From: Glossina fuscipes | Taxonomy: Eukaryota > Arthropoda > Insecta > Diptera > Glossinidae | DNA length: 64,000 nt | Assembly (NCBI RefSeq): GCF_014805625.2 | Contig: NW_023998487.1 | Location: 547,619-611,618 of the forward strand | Direction: 5' to 3' | In this document: in pieces, positions 1-10,699 of the stretch | Layout of the letters: the number at the start of each line of letters is the position of its first letter | Numbering within the stretch: the first letter of the stretch is position 1 | Notes under the pieces: generated by a model | Seen by the model: the letters and a program-made list of their open reading frames with translations, nothing else | Databases searched by the model: none | What the model was told of the DNA's origin: nothing | Made by a program: the position numbers and the translations under genes

Positions 1-2094
1 ACTGGCGGGGCTTCGGAACGTTTCCTTGTTTCTTTTTCACAAACGACGGCAAAAACAAAGAAAAGAAAATTAGACCGATCGAGAACGACGGGGAGTGTAA
101 TAAATTTTTAAGGATTTTATGCAGAAAAATTTCATAAAAATTCTTCTAATTAAAAAAAAAAAAAAATTGATGTAGATTTTGCTTAGTCGGAAAAATTATG
201 GAGAAATGTAGGGCCATATAAAAAATGGACGAGCGTGAAGAAAAATAAAGTTTTAAAGTTTCATTCCGAAACGTTCAGAAAAGAACTACCAAACAAAAAC
301 AATTAAACAATAAATTAGGCAATAAATTAAATGAAAGGAGTGAATTTTCTCTCTTGGCACAGAAAATTTACAAAAAAACCAAGAAGTACACAAAATATCC
401 AAAACACATATACATTCGCACACAAAATGTATAAACGACCCAATGAAAAATTAAAATAAGAATATTCATTTTATAAATTACTACACTATATACAAATCTA
501 GTTATAGAAAAAACTAAACAGTTTAAAAAGGAAATGTATCAATAATTTTAACCTAATGAAAACGAATTTAACGCTTAGGCTTAATATTGTGTGAAATGAA
601 AGCAACCGGGAATAGCTTAAAGGCAGTATCAATTGTTTTTTCTTCCGGAAAGTATATACGAAGAAGAGGCAGACAGACAGGGTAAAGTGAAATTGCATTT
701 GCAAACTATTAAAATTTATGTGTTTGACATAAACCGCCTTTTACTGAATAGAAATCATCCTGATATGAACAATTGTGTTGTGACTCCATTAAATAATGTT
801 TTTTGATGAGTCATCCTAAGGAATTATTGCTGTATGATTAAAGAATGCTTATTTTTAACGGATGAAATGAAGGCATTTAAATATAATGCTTCATTTATTA
901 CACGCGATCTCTGATTCAATGCTCTTTATGACTTATTATAAAATAGCTAAGCATAAAAAGAACATATAAACGTGCCACACATATTTGTATTAATTATATT
1001 TATATAAAATCGATTTACATACTTTTGTATACATTTATGTAAATATTATTGGGAATAAGAGAATTGATCTATCCCTATTTACATACCACAGGGATGTGTC
1101 CACGGCAAATGTAGTCAAGAAATAGTTTTTATTTTCTTATTACACCTTGTGGACTACCTTCCAATTGATACTCGTATGTTATGTTGGAATGTACAGCAAA
1201 CAATCAAACAAAAAAAATTAATTTTCGTTTTGCAAACTCAAGAGAAAGTCTACATATATTGTACATATAAAGATGATTATAAATATGTGAAATCTTGCTG
1301 CAATACCCACGACATAGGTTCGTGTAGATGTCAATTGCTTCGCATCAAATGATTGGCACATATGCCACGACTTCACGAATTCACATTTAAGTTTTTATTT
1401 ATCTCACCAATAGACAAACATGCAAAGACCATAGAGATCTCATAGCTATTAGAAATGCAATGTTGAAGGAAATGATGTGAAGGTCAACTTAATTTTGTTG
1501 CCCTTTGGGAAATATGTGACTAAACACGAAAGGATTTTACCATGTGTGATAAGAACGAAAAGAAAATAGTGTTCAAACTCCTCAATTTAATGGCAAAACT
1601 TGTTAACACACAGCAGACTTACACCATTTTTTTTTATTATTATTACCACACAAAAAATTCAATTTTTGTAGGAGGACTTAGGGTAGCCGCAGAATTTCGT
1701 AAACTCTTCAATCCAGAATTATTTTCTGAACCGATTTCAACACGTTTACATGCTCTCCTGCCTGATGTCTGTCTACAAAATCGTTTGATCACGTCCCAGT
1801 TTTCTGGGAATTTGATAAAATTTGGCACACTAAATGTTTGTGGCCTAAGAACACTTCTGAATATATATTGAATATGACCGTTTTCACGACAAATGTTTAT
1901 ATACATCGGGCAATATTGCCGTATTTTGAAAAAATTGTTATGTTCAGGTTTCACATTATAATAATACACATATACATTTAGTATTACAACAAAACATACT
2001 TGTGGTTTATAACACGATATTATCTATATATGTTTATTCGATATTATAGCGATAGCTATTGTTAAGATTAAAAATTCCTCCGTTCTGGAAACTT
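1..2094. other. AT-rich DNA, no gene recognised
   Basis: Only short frames are present. Frames at 1542-1871 (+) and 1643-1969 (-) overlap in antisense and neither has recognisable motifs. The segment 1673-1880 is slightly less AT-rich and may be an old repeat. Confidence 0.6.
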
Positions 2095-2650
2095 TCTTCA
2101 TCTTGTTGCGGTGTGCTAGGTTTAGCTTGACGGGCTATCCAAGCGTTCAAAATTTGCTTGAAATAGTGCACAACTTATAACTATTAATTATTAAGGACGT
2201 GAAACTCGTTCATAAAATTATATAAGCCCATATCCTTTTTTAAATTTTAAATTGTCTTTGACTAAAGGAGACCTAAGATATGTTTCTGAAATTCATAAGT
2301 CCTACTGACCCATGTGGCCATAAAGTTCACCAAATTCGTGAAGTTTCCTAGACATACTTTCCACTAAACTTTACCCTGTTCTTAAGAAGTCGATTCGTCT
2401 TCCAGTCTAACGTCTCAGTTTCACGGTATTGTCCTATCGTCCTCAATTAGTCCCTGCCCTAAACTGTTCCTTACGTTTATTCTTTGCGCAGATGCTTACG
2501 GATTATCAAACATCCAACAGGACGGCTTCAATCAGAGAGAGAGAGGCGGGAACTACAATTGAGGTTTCCTCCAAACCTATTCGTCACGATCGGCGTTACC
2601 CGTCGACTGATAATCTTATTCGAAACAAACTGAAATGTGTTCAAATGTGG
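2095..2650 (+). repeat. Family 3 dispersed repeat, copy A
   Basis: Collinear with 32060-32540: GGTTTAGCTTGACGGGCTAT with CCAAGCGTTCAA; GTCTAACGTCTCAGTT; CAACAGGACGGC with GAGAGAGAGAGGCGGGAA; GGCGTTACCCGTCGACTGAT, TTATTCGAAAC and AAACTGAAATGTG. About 65-70 percent match with indels by eye. It might be an LTR or LINE 5' region; nothing coding is seen. Confidence 0.45.
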
Positions 2651-2659
2651 TAGCCAACC

Positions 2660-4795
2660 TGGTTTTCGGTGGGTTTAAAATTATTCCCGTAGTTTACTAA
2701 AATTTACATAAGTATATTTACAAAGCTAAAAGTGTGATAAATTGATATATAAGTGAAACAATATAATATGAGACGGACACCGATGTCTACGAGACCAATA
2801 TTAATCTAGAAAAAGGGGCAAGATAATGTTACAAAAAAAAAACTGATAATAAACCAAAACCATCCTGAAACTTTCGTCCTCACACTGTATATATTTCACA
2901 GGCAGTTACGTATATCCCTTATTATAAATGCATTCACATGCAGCACAACAGCACTGACATATGTTCAACATTGCTATATAATTCACGCATAATTCATACT
3001 ACACGACGGCTAACAGGCACATCCCCAATACACATGCATCTGTGTTTTTCTATTTTTTTTATTTTTGCTATTCTTACGCATGCAAACAATATTAGAAAAA
3101 ATCTCGACTGACAAAAGTAAATTTTACCGATAATAAGATGGGTGTCTTAGAATTTTTAGTAATATTTAATCATTTTTGTTGTAACTTGCTTAAATTACTA
3201 AGGGCAAAGAACTGCTTTCTATTTGCACGTAATATTAGAGCCACTATATAAAGTGGGTATAATGCAGCACAGCATCGATATGTGCCATTTAATGGAACAA
3301 GAGGATTTGCCATTGAAGGCTTTCGCCTCGAGCAAACATTATGAAGATCGCGAATACCATATTCCTTTATTTTGGTTTTTATATATTGGATTTCTACTTT
3401 TATTATATTTTGTTCTCTTTTATGCTTTTATATTCAGTACTGTTACACTTCCTATTAACGCTAATTTTCCAAGAATTACTGTTATACCTTACGAAGCCAA
3501 ATGGTAAAACATTTAAAATCAATGTTTAATTTTATTGTTATACACAAATTTTACGCAATTTTATTTAAAATTGGAAAAAAAGCTTATCATTTTATTTCCT
3601 TTTAACTGCTTTATACCTTGGACGTGAGTGCAATGGTGAGTATCACATGATTATCCTCTGCAACAGGCGTCGAAGATGATTATTATTAATGAAATAGATA
3701 TTGCTAAATGGTTTAATGGAATAAATATTATTAGCATAAACTTAAGCTACAAAATAAATAAATTAATCTTCTTTGTAATAACTAAGTAAACAATTCAGCG
3801 CATACATGTATATTATACATATAATGGTGTGCGTCCGTGTCTATTATATTTGTAACGTACCACATTAATTTTTAATTATCTCGTATAGTATTTTGGTTTT
3901 AAAGATTATATATATCATCGCCTTAATTTATATGAAATGATCTTTTCCAAAACAAATTCTCTCAATTCTCGCAATTTAAGCGTATGCCAAGGACGTCAAG
4001 ATGACTTCTAGAAGGAAATTTATAAAGAAAATATTTGCTACTAAATAAAAGCAAGCCGTAGTGGGTCTTTAAAACCTGTTATACCATACGATTCCAGATC
4101 CGGTAATATCGTCCAGATCTTGGCGTATTTAACTGAAGTCTAGAAACTCAGCTATATGTCGAGAAAAAAAAGACACTTAAGCCACATCCACCAGCAGCTT
4201 AAATGAAATTCAAACCAAATATCAGAAAAAGTTTTGTTTAACATAAACTAAAGCTGATTGCAATTATGCTTTCACTACTAAGCCAGGATAAAAAAAAAAA
4301 ACTAAAGTGAAAAGACCTTTACTTTTCAGCTGAATAAAACTTTAAATGCAAAAACTTAACACCATGTTAAATAAATTAGCGTTATATAAGCGCGATGCTT
4401 AAGGAATGACATTTAAGCATATTTTGAATTAAACCCAAGGAAATTTGTCGATTCGATTCCTTAGATAACAATTGACAAATTCGTGGGACTTATCCATAAA
4501 AATGAAAACAACGTAATTTACAAAAGCTAGATTGCACATAACTAAAACGCCACGACATGCAGATAGCAGAGGAATGAGGACACGTCGCAGACGTCGCCTC
4601 GCAACAAAACTTGTTTGCATGAAAATGCTCTCATAGAATGCTGTGAAAAGCTCGTTTACTTAATAGAATACATCAGCAAATCATTTGCCAATTGTCAAAA
4701 TCACTACTTATCATGGAGTGAGGATGGAAATCAAGTATACGAAAAAAGCAGAAGACAGAAAATATTCCGTAGAGAAAGGGTGTAAATTATTTTTA
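2660..4795. other. AT-rich DNA, no gene recognised
   Basis: Apart from the weak frame at 3262-3507 nothing is supported. A short frame at 4429-4620 (-) has no recognisable motif. The foldback element starts at its right edge. Confidence 0.6.
3262..3507 (+). CDS. Weak hypothetical small membrane-protein frame
   Basis: From an ATG at 3262 the frame encodes about 81 residues. A polar N-terminal part has LMEQEDLPLKAFASSKHYED, and a strongly hydrophobic stretch IPLFWFLYIGFLLLLYFVLF would span a membrane. No homolog is recognised, there is no clear promoter, and T-rich DNA easily gives such hydrophobic runs by chance. Listed only because it is one of the longer frames in this stretch. Confidence 0.12.
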   Translation: MQHSIDMCHLMEQEDLPLKAFASSKHYEDREYHIPLFWFLYIGFLLLLYFVLFYAFIFSTVTLPINANFPRITVIPYEAKW

Positions 4796-4945
4796 CATTT
4801 AACTATTAAAGGCACGAACCAAAAAAAATGTTAATAGAGCTCTGTTAAACCGTTGCCAGAGCTTTGTTAAATAGAGTCTCGGAGAGATTTAAAGCAAAAT
4901 TTAGTTAAAGAACGTAGAATTTTTTTAGGATTTTTTTTTAAATAT
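4796..4945 (+). repeat. Left outer arm block
   Basis: Contains CACGAACC, AATGTTAA, GAGCTTTGTTAAATAGAGTC, TCGGAGAGATTTAAAGC and TTTTTTTAGGATTTTTTTTTA in order. The same words appear as a reverse complement at 10553-10685 (AAAAAAATCCTAAAAA, GCTTTAAATCTCTCCGAGA, CATTTAACAAAGCTCTGTTA, ATTCGTGTCTTTGCTGG). This is the outermost inverted match that could be found. Confidence 0.7.
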
Positions 4946-4959
4946 TATAAAAAAAATAC

Positions 4960-6080
4960 AACTTGATCTTAATTAATTAAAACTTAGTACAAAAAGGTCT
5001 TTTTACTCAGTCAGATGCAAGATTGAAAGAGAAAAGTTTACTTAACCATTGTGACCAATCCAAGTGGTACGAACAACCGAAACTAATATCACGTGAATCC
5101 TTGATCAATGACCATTCCGACTGTGCATTTTAGTTACGAACAGTCCGAGGAAAAATTTTTTTTGCCACTTTGAAAATTTGTTCTATATAAACTAATACAG
5201 TGACAATGTTCGACAACTCACTGTGACCAAATCAAGCGAGCAAACGAAACTAATATCACGTGAATCTTTTAACAATCACCAGTTCAACTGTGTATCATAG
5301 TTATGAACAGTCCGAGGAAAAATTTTTTTTGACTCTTTGAAAATTTGTTCTACTTAGAAATAATTCATGTAAATATTACTCATAACATAAAAAACACGTT
5401 TTCCTTTATAGCCTACAACGTTGATAATACAAATAAATCATTTTTTTCCGATGAATCAATAGAATTTAGAAGGTTCACATATTACTATTAGGCATATATG
5501 TAAATAAAAAAAGATTTCTATATTATTCAAAAAATACTTTTCTTAGCCAATTTTGTCATATTTCTTTCCTTTTAGAAGCACATGGCATCTACTGCCGTTA
5601 GACGCTTTCCCATAAATTTCATAGGGTACAGTATTTTCTCTTTTATCTACCTCTTATTTGATCATCGTTAGAGCAATAAACGCCTTTATTTACATTTCTT
5701 TGTGCGCAAACATACGAAAGAGTACGTTTGCAATGAGAATGAAACATATTCGAAACGCTTAATATTGTTCCGAAACAATGATGCTAAATATGACAATTTA
5801 TAAAGTTTACAAATAAGATGTAAGAATAGCTGTGTTAAAGCCTGAAGTTATATTTAAATTCAACTAGCAAAGACACAAATCAACAATTTATCCTCGGACT
5901 GCTCATAACTATAATACACAATTGGAATGGTCATTGAGGTCAAGAAATCACGTGATTTTAGTTTCGTTTGTTCGCATCACTTGGATTGGTCACAATGGTT
6001 AAGTAAACTTTCACTCTTTCAGCCTTGTATTTGACATAATAAAAAGACTTTTTTATAGTAAGTTGTAATTAATTAGGATA
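4960..6080. repeat. Nested smaller inverted-repeat structure
   Basis: Positions 4960-5190 read TTAATTAATTAAAAC, GGTCTTTTTACTC, AGTTTACTTAACCATTGTG, ACCAATCCAAG, AATATCACGTGAATCC and ACAGTCCGAGGAAAAATTTT. Positions 5880-6075 carry these blocks in reverse-complement order (TTTATCCTCGGACTGCTC, ATCACGTGATTTTAG, TTGGATTGGTCACAATGG, TTAAGTAAACTTTC, AAAAGACTTTTTTA). A second, direct copy of part of the left arm lies at about 5215-5350. It is probably a non-autonomous relative of the surrounding element, inserted in or fused with its left arm. Confidence 0.75.
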
Positions 6081-6379
6081 GTCATATTTTTACTGGTGAA
6101 GTGTACCCAGCCCTATCTTCACTCTTGGGTTCGCATCTATGCTAAGGCAATTGATAATTGAACGCTGCAAAAAGGCTCGGCAAACTGAGCAAAACTAGAA
6201 ATACAAGCATAAATAAAATAAAAAATTATGCAGAAATGTTATTAGATATTAAAAAAAAATGTTTTTCTAGTATTTATCATACAGTGCATGTATATTGTTG
6301 GCGAAAAGTTGCAATATATAAAGTGTGTATAAAAAATTTTCACGAAATAAGTTTCTTGATACATCTTAAAGGACGCTAA

Positions 6380-7225
6380 AACCTATCAGAGAAAGCTAAC
6401 TTCATTATTCTGGTAAAGGTCCTCGAAATTCGCCAACAACCGGTCCTCTCCATACACAAGACCGTAAAGGCAAAATGTTACAATAATGTTGCTAAGGAAA
6501 TGTTCGAACTTATATACATGATGTTTTTGTTTCATTTGCTAATGAAATGTTTGATTTTATACACATAATGTTTTTGTCTCTTTTTAGCACGTATGTTTAA
6601 GATTATACATTACGCGGATATATTTGCAATAGTAACGCGTTTGTCCATACACTTGCTTAAGAAGTTATATGTATGGAATTGAGTTGTCGTCATTTTTCTA
6701 AGTATGAATCACGTACAATTTTGTTCAAAACATTCTATAGGCTAATAGAATATATGCTATGGCAAAAATGTTCGTGTGCGTTTGTGCGTGCGTTTCGCAG
6801 TCACTTTACTGCCTGCTTTTTCTTTCTCATTGTTTATATTGGTAAGAATTCAGTTTATGACTTTTGGGTATGACGGCGTATATTGTAAGATTATACCCTA
6901 TAACTAATTTTATTTAAAGGCAATATAGTACCTAAAGTAATTACAATATAATTACCATGAGTAAATCAAATAGTTAATAAGTAGTTCTCTTAAGCCGAAG
7001 ATTTTGGAGAACCGTAGAGGAAGCAGATAACGATCTGAGGATTACAATTTACAGATTTTTTTCAATTTGTTTTATAAATTCATATATGATGAGGGATTGT
7101 AAAATTTAGAAATTATGTTAATTTATTTATTTTTATTATATATATTAAATTGATTTCAGTCCAATATCAATTTTTTATTTCAATTTATTGGAATTTTCCG
7201 CACCAACCTTGAGGCATTGCAACAG
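6380..7225 (+). repeat. Left inner inverted arm of the foldback element
   Basis: This arm matches 9408-10060 in inverted orientation. Anchors visible on both sides include a stretch with ACAAGACCGTAAAGGCAAAA near 6460, the block around 6673-6873, a run ending TTGGTAAGAATTC near 6840, and TTTTCCGCACCAACCTTG near 7195-7212. The left arm has about 130 extra bases at 6887-7020 that the right arm lacks, a later indel. The open frames at 6673-6873 (+) and 9573-9758 (-) are similar only because the arms are homologous; they are not treated as genes. Confidence 0.85.
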
Positions 7226-7229
7226 GCGC

Positions 7230-7546
7230 GTTAGCATTTATTTTAAATAGCTGTTCCCCCAAAAATTTTTCAGGCTTATATGCTATTTCTCCCGCTGTCC
7301 AGAAATTAATCTACGTACTTTATATATTTTGTGCATAATAAACACATAAACTTATTGTCAATATCAATTTCTAAGTGATGAGTCTTTATGCAAAATTAAT
7401 GCATATGTCTTTTGCAAGTAATACATTGCATAATTTAAATTTAACCTGTCTTAAACAATATACACAAATATGGCAAAGGACCTCTGAATGTTTCAAAACC
7501 AAACTGCGCAACTTAAACCTGTATTCGTTAGGAACAAAATGTTTCT
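7230..7546. other. Core flank of the foldback element, no gene seen
   Basis: AT-rich sequence between the inner edge of the left arm and the end of the protease relic. Two short plus-strand frames (7375-7599 and 7488-7721) overlap the protease relic in antisense and are shadows. No further protein similarity is visible. Confidence 0.6.
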
Positions 7547-8099
7547 TCACTTGTTTAGATGTTCACTTTTTTGCGTTAACATTTCCTCAACGAAATTGAA
7601 AACATGGTATCCACAGGACCAACCATCTGCCTGCAAAATACCACTTTTCACCGTATCTAACCGCCAATGCTTTCCCTCTTCTAACAAAGTCCATTCATTA
7701 GCTTCAGCACGTGTATTATAGTTATAAATAAATTTTGTTTTAAAATTTTCAAAGAAGCTATAGCCATCATCTTTTTGAAAAGGGTCATAAAATTCTATAA
7801 GCTTGCCTATCTGATTGATGATTGCCGTTTACATGAACAGGCATGGTCATTGTACACCTCATAGAAAAATCTAAATTGATCTAAAATCTAACAGCGAAAT
7901 ACCCGACTATCTCATTTTTTGTCAAAAGAAAATTTAGAATGTAGCTTATTATCTGGTCACTCAACCATTTTTTCTCTGAGTCGAGATAACTATCTGTGAG
8001 AGATATATAATCATTATATTTTACATAAAATCTTTCTCGATTCCCTACAAGGTAATCGATGGTTTCTCCTGACATCGAACTTGAATTCAAAGAAGCCAA
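7547..8099 (-). pseudogene. Ulp1-like C48 cysteine protease relic downstream of the transposase
   Basis: The first frame (8099-7881, in phase with the transposase) holds residues KKWLSDQIISYILNFLL, the Trp-Leu-Ser-Asp substrate-side motif of Ulp1/SENP proteases. After a stop, the phase holds MTMPVH near 7835, a position fitting the catalytic His. A one-base shift then gives IGKLIEFYDPF (catalytic Asp) and, near 7615, QADGWSCGYHVFNFVEEM, which matches the Gln-x-Asp-x-x-Ser-Cys-Gly active-site block. The frame ends at a TGA at 7547-7549. Motif order Trp, His, Asp, Gln, Cys is as in the C48 family. Trp to His spans only about 44 residues, shorter than usual, suggesting an internal deletion. C48 proteases cleave SUMO/ubiquitin-like conjugates and are known as fusion partners in some MULE and KDZ transposons. 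It is inactive as it stands: one stop and one frameshift interrupt it. Confidence 0.65.
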
Positions 8100-8144
8100 A
8101 TTTAAAATATCGCTGAATATCTTTTTTATTTACGGTTCCTACGT

Positions 8145-9297
8145 TCAATTTTTGAATGCGGCTACATACAATTTTTTAAAGTGGGCATAGCATAATTTAA
8201 AAACTATTTTCTCTGTTACTGTATTTTCATTCCTTCCTAGCTTTTTATAACAAAAATTTAAATAAGCAATTATAATGCACTTGTTCCAGTGAAGCATGAG
8301 TCCATTGATAAGGGCCCTGTTGAAATCTGTAACAATTGTTGTGAGAAGAGGCCAACTTCCTTCTCTCTCACACAAATGTTGGAATTTCATTAGCCAGTTA
8401 CCAATGGAACCCGCATCATGCGTATTGGCTATCCTTTCGGCTATCGGATAATTTTTGCCTCGATGATTAGTTATAACCAAAGCGTAATAAAATATATAGT
8501 TCCTAACATCTGAAATGTTTCTTATAATATACCCTTTCGCATCTAAATGGCAAACTAAACATCCTTTACTAATGTTTTTGGCTATCGCTGCCACCTTTAC
8601 TTGGTTTCTCGAAAATAGCCCAACTTCGCAAGGTTCGGTGAGGTATTGGAAAAATTGGTATTCCTCATTGTCATTCGTACTGATCGTCTCATCTTCATTT
8701 TCTGGCTTAACTATTTTATTATAGATATCAATTGTCTCGGCCAAGTAATATTTTACAAAATAGGAATAATTTCTATTAAATTTTCGAGTATTGTTTATAA
8801 AACTTTTGGTATCATTGAAGGGTATGGAAAAATAAAAAGGCTCGGAGCAGTCTCTAGAGATTTGATGATTGTTTTTAGAACGATGTGACTGCTCGATGAT
8901 AACATTTTCTAACTTTTCCTGAGCAACTGTTTCGGGCAATTTCATTTCCATATTTATGGACCTTTCTTCTTCTATTTTTGAAGAAAAACTTGTCAATTGT
9001 GGATTCTGTTCTACAAAACTCTTTAGAAATTTGAAGAGTATAGCACTTATGTTCCTATTTTCCGAACGCCACAAATCTGCCTGCGTTCTAACATCCGTTT
9101 TCACTGAAATGAATGGAATTGGTTTTTCACAAACTATTTCGCTTAATGAAGAAGGGTTTGGCGGAGAAACTGTTAGTTTGGTGGAGGAATGTTTAACATC
9201 AGTTGAAATAAAACGTTTATCAGAGCGTTTTTCCTTTAACTTCCTTAAGATCTTATCGAAATTTTCGCGGTAAAACCATATTAAACGAATATGATTT
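8145..9297 (-). pseudogene. MULE-type DDE transposase relic of the foldback element
   Basis: An open frame of 319 codons runs from a GTG at 9104 to a TGA at 8145-8147. The same frame stays open upstream past 9297 (basic, with the residues FDKILRKLKEKRSDKR), so the true start is upstream and not defined. In numbering from 9104, residues 186-191 read CHLDAKG, like the first catalytic Asp motif (LDATG) of insect MULE-type transposases. Residues 228-237 read ANTHDAGSIG, and 257-262 read IVTDFN followed by ALINGL, the second catalytic Asp region. Residues 305-309 are CYAHF, like the C..HF element that follows. The third catalytic acidic residue and any zinc finger are not visible; the frame ends soon after CYAHF, and further stops (TAG, TAA) follow within 15 codons. 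Family usual length is well over 600 residues, so this copy is internally deleted. Family assignment rests on motif pattern only. Confidence 0.6.
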
Positions 9298-9407
9298 TTT
9301 TGATTAGGTTTTTTATTTAAACTGCTACATAATGAACTTAGTAACGAATTTTTGCTATTTCGCTCTACATATAGGGAACTTTTATTATTATACTATTATA
9401 TAAGCTC

Positions 9408-10060
9408 AAGGGTGGTGCGGAAAATTGCAATACATTAAAATAAAAAATTGATATTGAAGTGGACTGAGTTTAATGTAAATAAATTAATATAATTTCTAAA
9501 TTTTATAAACCCTCAACATTTACGAATCTATAACACAAATTGACAAAAATCGTCAAAGACCATACCCAAAAGTCAAAGGGAATTCTTACCAATATAAGTA
9601 ATGAGAAAGAAAAAGCAGCCAGTCAAGTGACTGCTAAGCGCACGCACAAACGCACGCGAACATTTTTGCCACAGCATATATTCTAATAGCCTATAGAACG
9701 TTTTGAACAAAATTGTACGCGATTCAAATTTAGAAAAATGACGACAACTCAATTTCATACATATAACTTCTTAAGCAAGTGTATGGACAAACGCGTTACT
9801 ATTGCAAATATATCCGCGTAATGTATAATCTTAAACATACGTGCTAAAAAGAGACAAAAACATTATGTGTATAAAATCAAACATTTCATTAGCAAATGAA
9901 ACAAAAACATTATGTATATAAGTTCGAACATTTCCTTAGCAACATTAATGCAACATTTTGCCTTTACGGTCTTGTGTATGGAGAGGACCGGTTGTTGGCG
10001 AATTTCGAGGACCTTTACCAGGGTAATGAAGTTAGCTTTTTCTGATAGGTTTTAGTGTCC
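9408..10060 (-). repeat. Right inner inverted arm of the foldback element
   Basis: Reverse-complement partner of 6380-7225. It begins next to the core with the complement of the TTTTCCGCACCA anchor and ends near 10060 with the block TTAGCTTTTTCTGATAGGTT, whose partner is at 6375-6400. Divergence is a few percent plus indels, so the element is not recent but the arms still align easily. Confidence 0.85.
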
Positions 10061-10121
10061 TTTAAGATATATCAAAAAACGGAGCATGGCTTATTTCGTA
10101 AAAATATTTTATAACTAATTT

Positions 10122-10225
10122 AGTGTTTTGGGTGTATGGAGACGAACGGCTTTTGGCGAATTTCGAGGTGATGTATCCTGACCAAGGTAATGAAGTTAGG
10201 TTTTTCTGATAGGTTTTTGCATTTT
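10122..10225 (+). repeat. Tandem sub-repeat in the right arm
   Basis: The block with GTGTATGGAGACGAACGGCTT, TTTTGGCGAATTTCGAGG, GGTAATGAAGTTAG and TTTTTCTGATAGGTTTT repeats, in direct orientation, the arm segment at about 9973-10055 (GTGTATGGAGAGGACCGG, TTGTTGGCGAATTTCGAGG, GGTAATGAAGTTAG). Direct sub-repeats inside inverted arms are typical of foldback elements. The left arm shows only one copy. Confidence 0.75.
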
Positions 10226-10552
10226 TCACGACATATTAAAAATCTGTAGTCTAAAAATGGTTATAACACCATTTTAACATTCCATTCTTTCAACATTTGT
10301 AACGTAATGTTGCATGAGATATACTAGCAATAACTAAGCATTTTTGCTTTTGCGTTCGTAATTAGCGGCTTAGTATGTTTTATATGTGCACGTTTCCTAA
10401 GATTATTTAATTGTATTACTTATTTTACTTTATTGTTGTTTATTTCGCATTAGATTCTAACTTAGCAAAGACACATTTTGGCGAAGACACGAATCGTGAA
10501 AATGTGGGTTATCTTGTGGGGCTATCTTCACTTCAGTGTATTTTTCGATAAT

Positions 10553-10695
10553 ATTTAAAAAAATCCTAAAAACGTCTTACTTCAACCAAATTTTGCTTTA
10601 AATCTCTCCGAGACTCCATTTAACAAAGCTCTGTTAAAGCGTTAACATTTTTGATTCGTGTCTTTGCTGGTTAAATTCACATATAACTTCACGCC
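10553..10695 (-). repeat. Right outer arm block with terminus-like motif
   Basis: Reverse-complement partner of 4796-4945. It ends at GTGTCTTTGCTGGTTAAATT; the same end sequence occurs in reverse complement at about 5845-5890 (AATTCAACTAGCAAAGACAC). The word AGCAAAGACAC also occurs in direct orientation at 10463, so it probably marks element ends that have been reused or nested. Confidence 0.65.
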
Positions 10696-10699
10696 CTTC

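Larger units (their letters stand above)
4796..10695. mobile_element. Foldback (FB/NOF-like) composite DNA transposon with MULE-type core
   Basis: Long inverted arms surround a coding core. Block 6380-7225 is the reverse complement of 9408-10060 with small indels, and block 4796-4945 is the reverse complement of about 10553-10685. The core (about 7230-9405) carries a transposase relic and a C48-protease relic on the minus strand. Long arms with internal sub-repeats around a MULE-type transposase are the known architecture of FB/NOF foldback elements of flies. The left side is about 1.1 kb longer because a smaller inverted structure (4960-6080) sits in it. Outer limits are approximate, and no clean 8-10 bp target duplication could be fixed. 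The decayed coding core makes autonomous activity unlikely. Confidence 0.75.

Noticed and set aside
1542..1969. Pair of open frames of 108-109 codons on opposite strands
   Set aside because: Antisense shadows of each other with no motif and no plausible start context.
6673..6873. Two similar small proteins at 6673-6873 (+) and 9573-9758 (-)
   Set aside because: They are the same sequence in the two inverted arms of the foldback element; similarity follows from the arms and not from coding function.
8515..9273. Plus-strand frames inside the foldback core
   Set aside because: Antisense to the transposase relic, which has the recognisable motifs.
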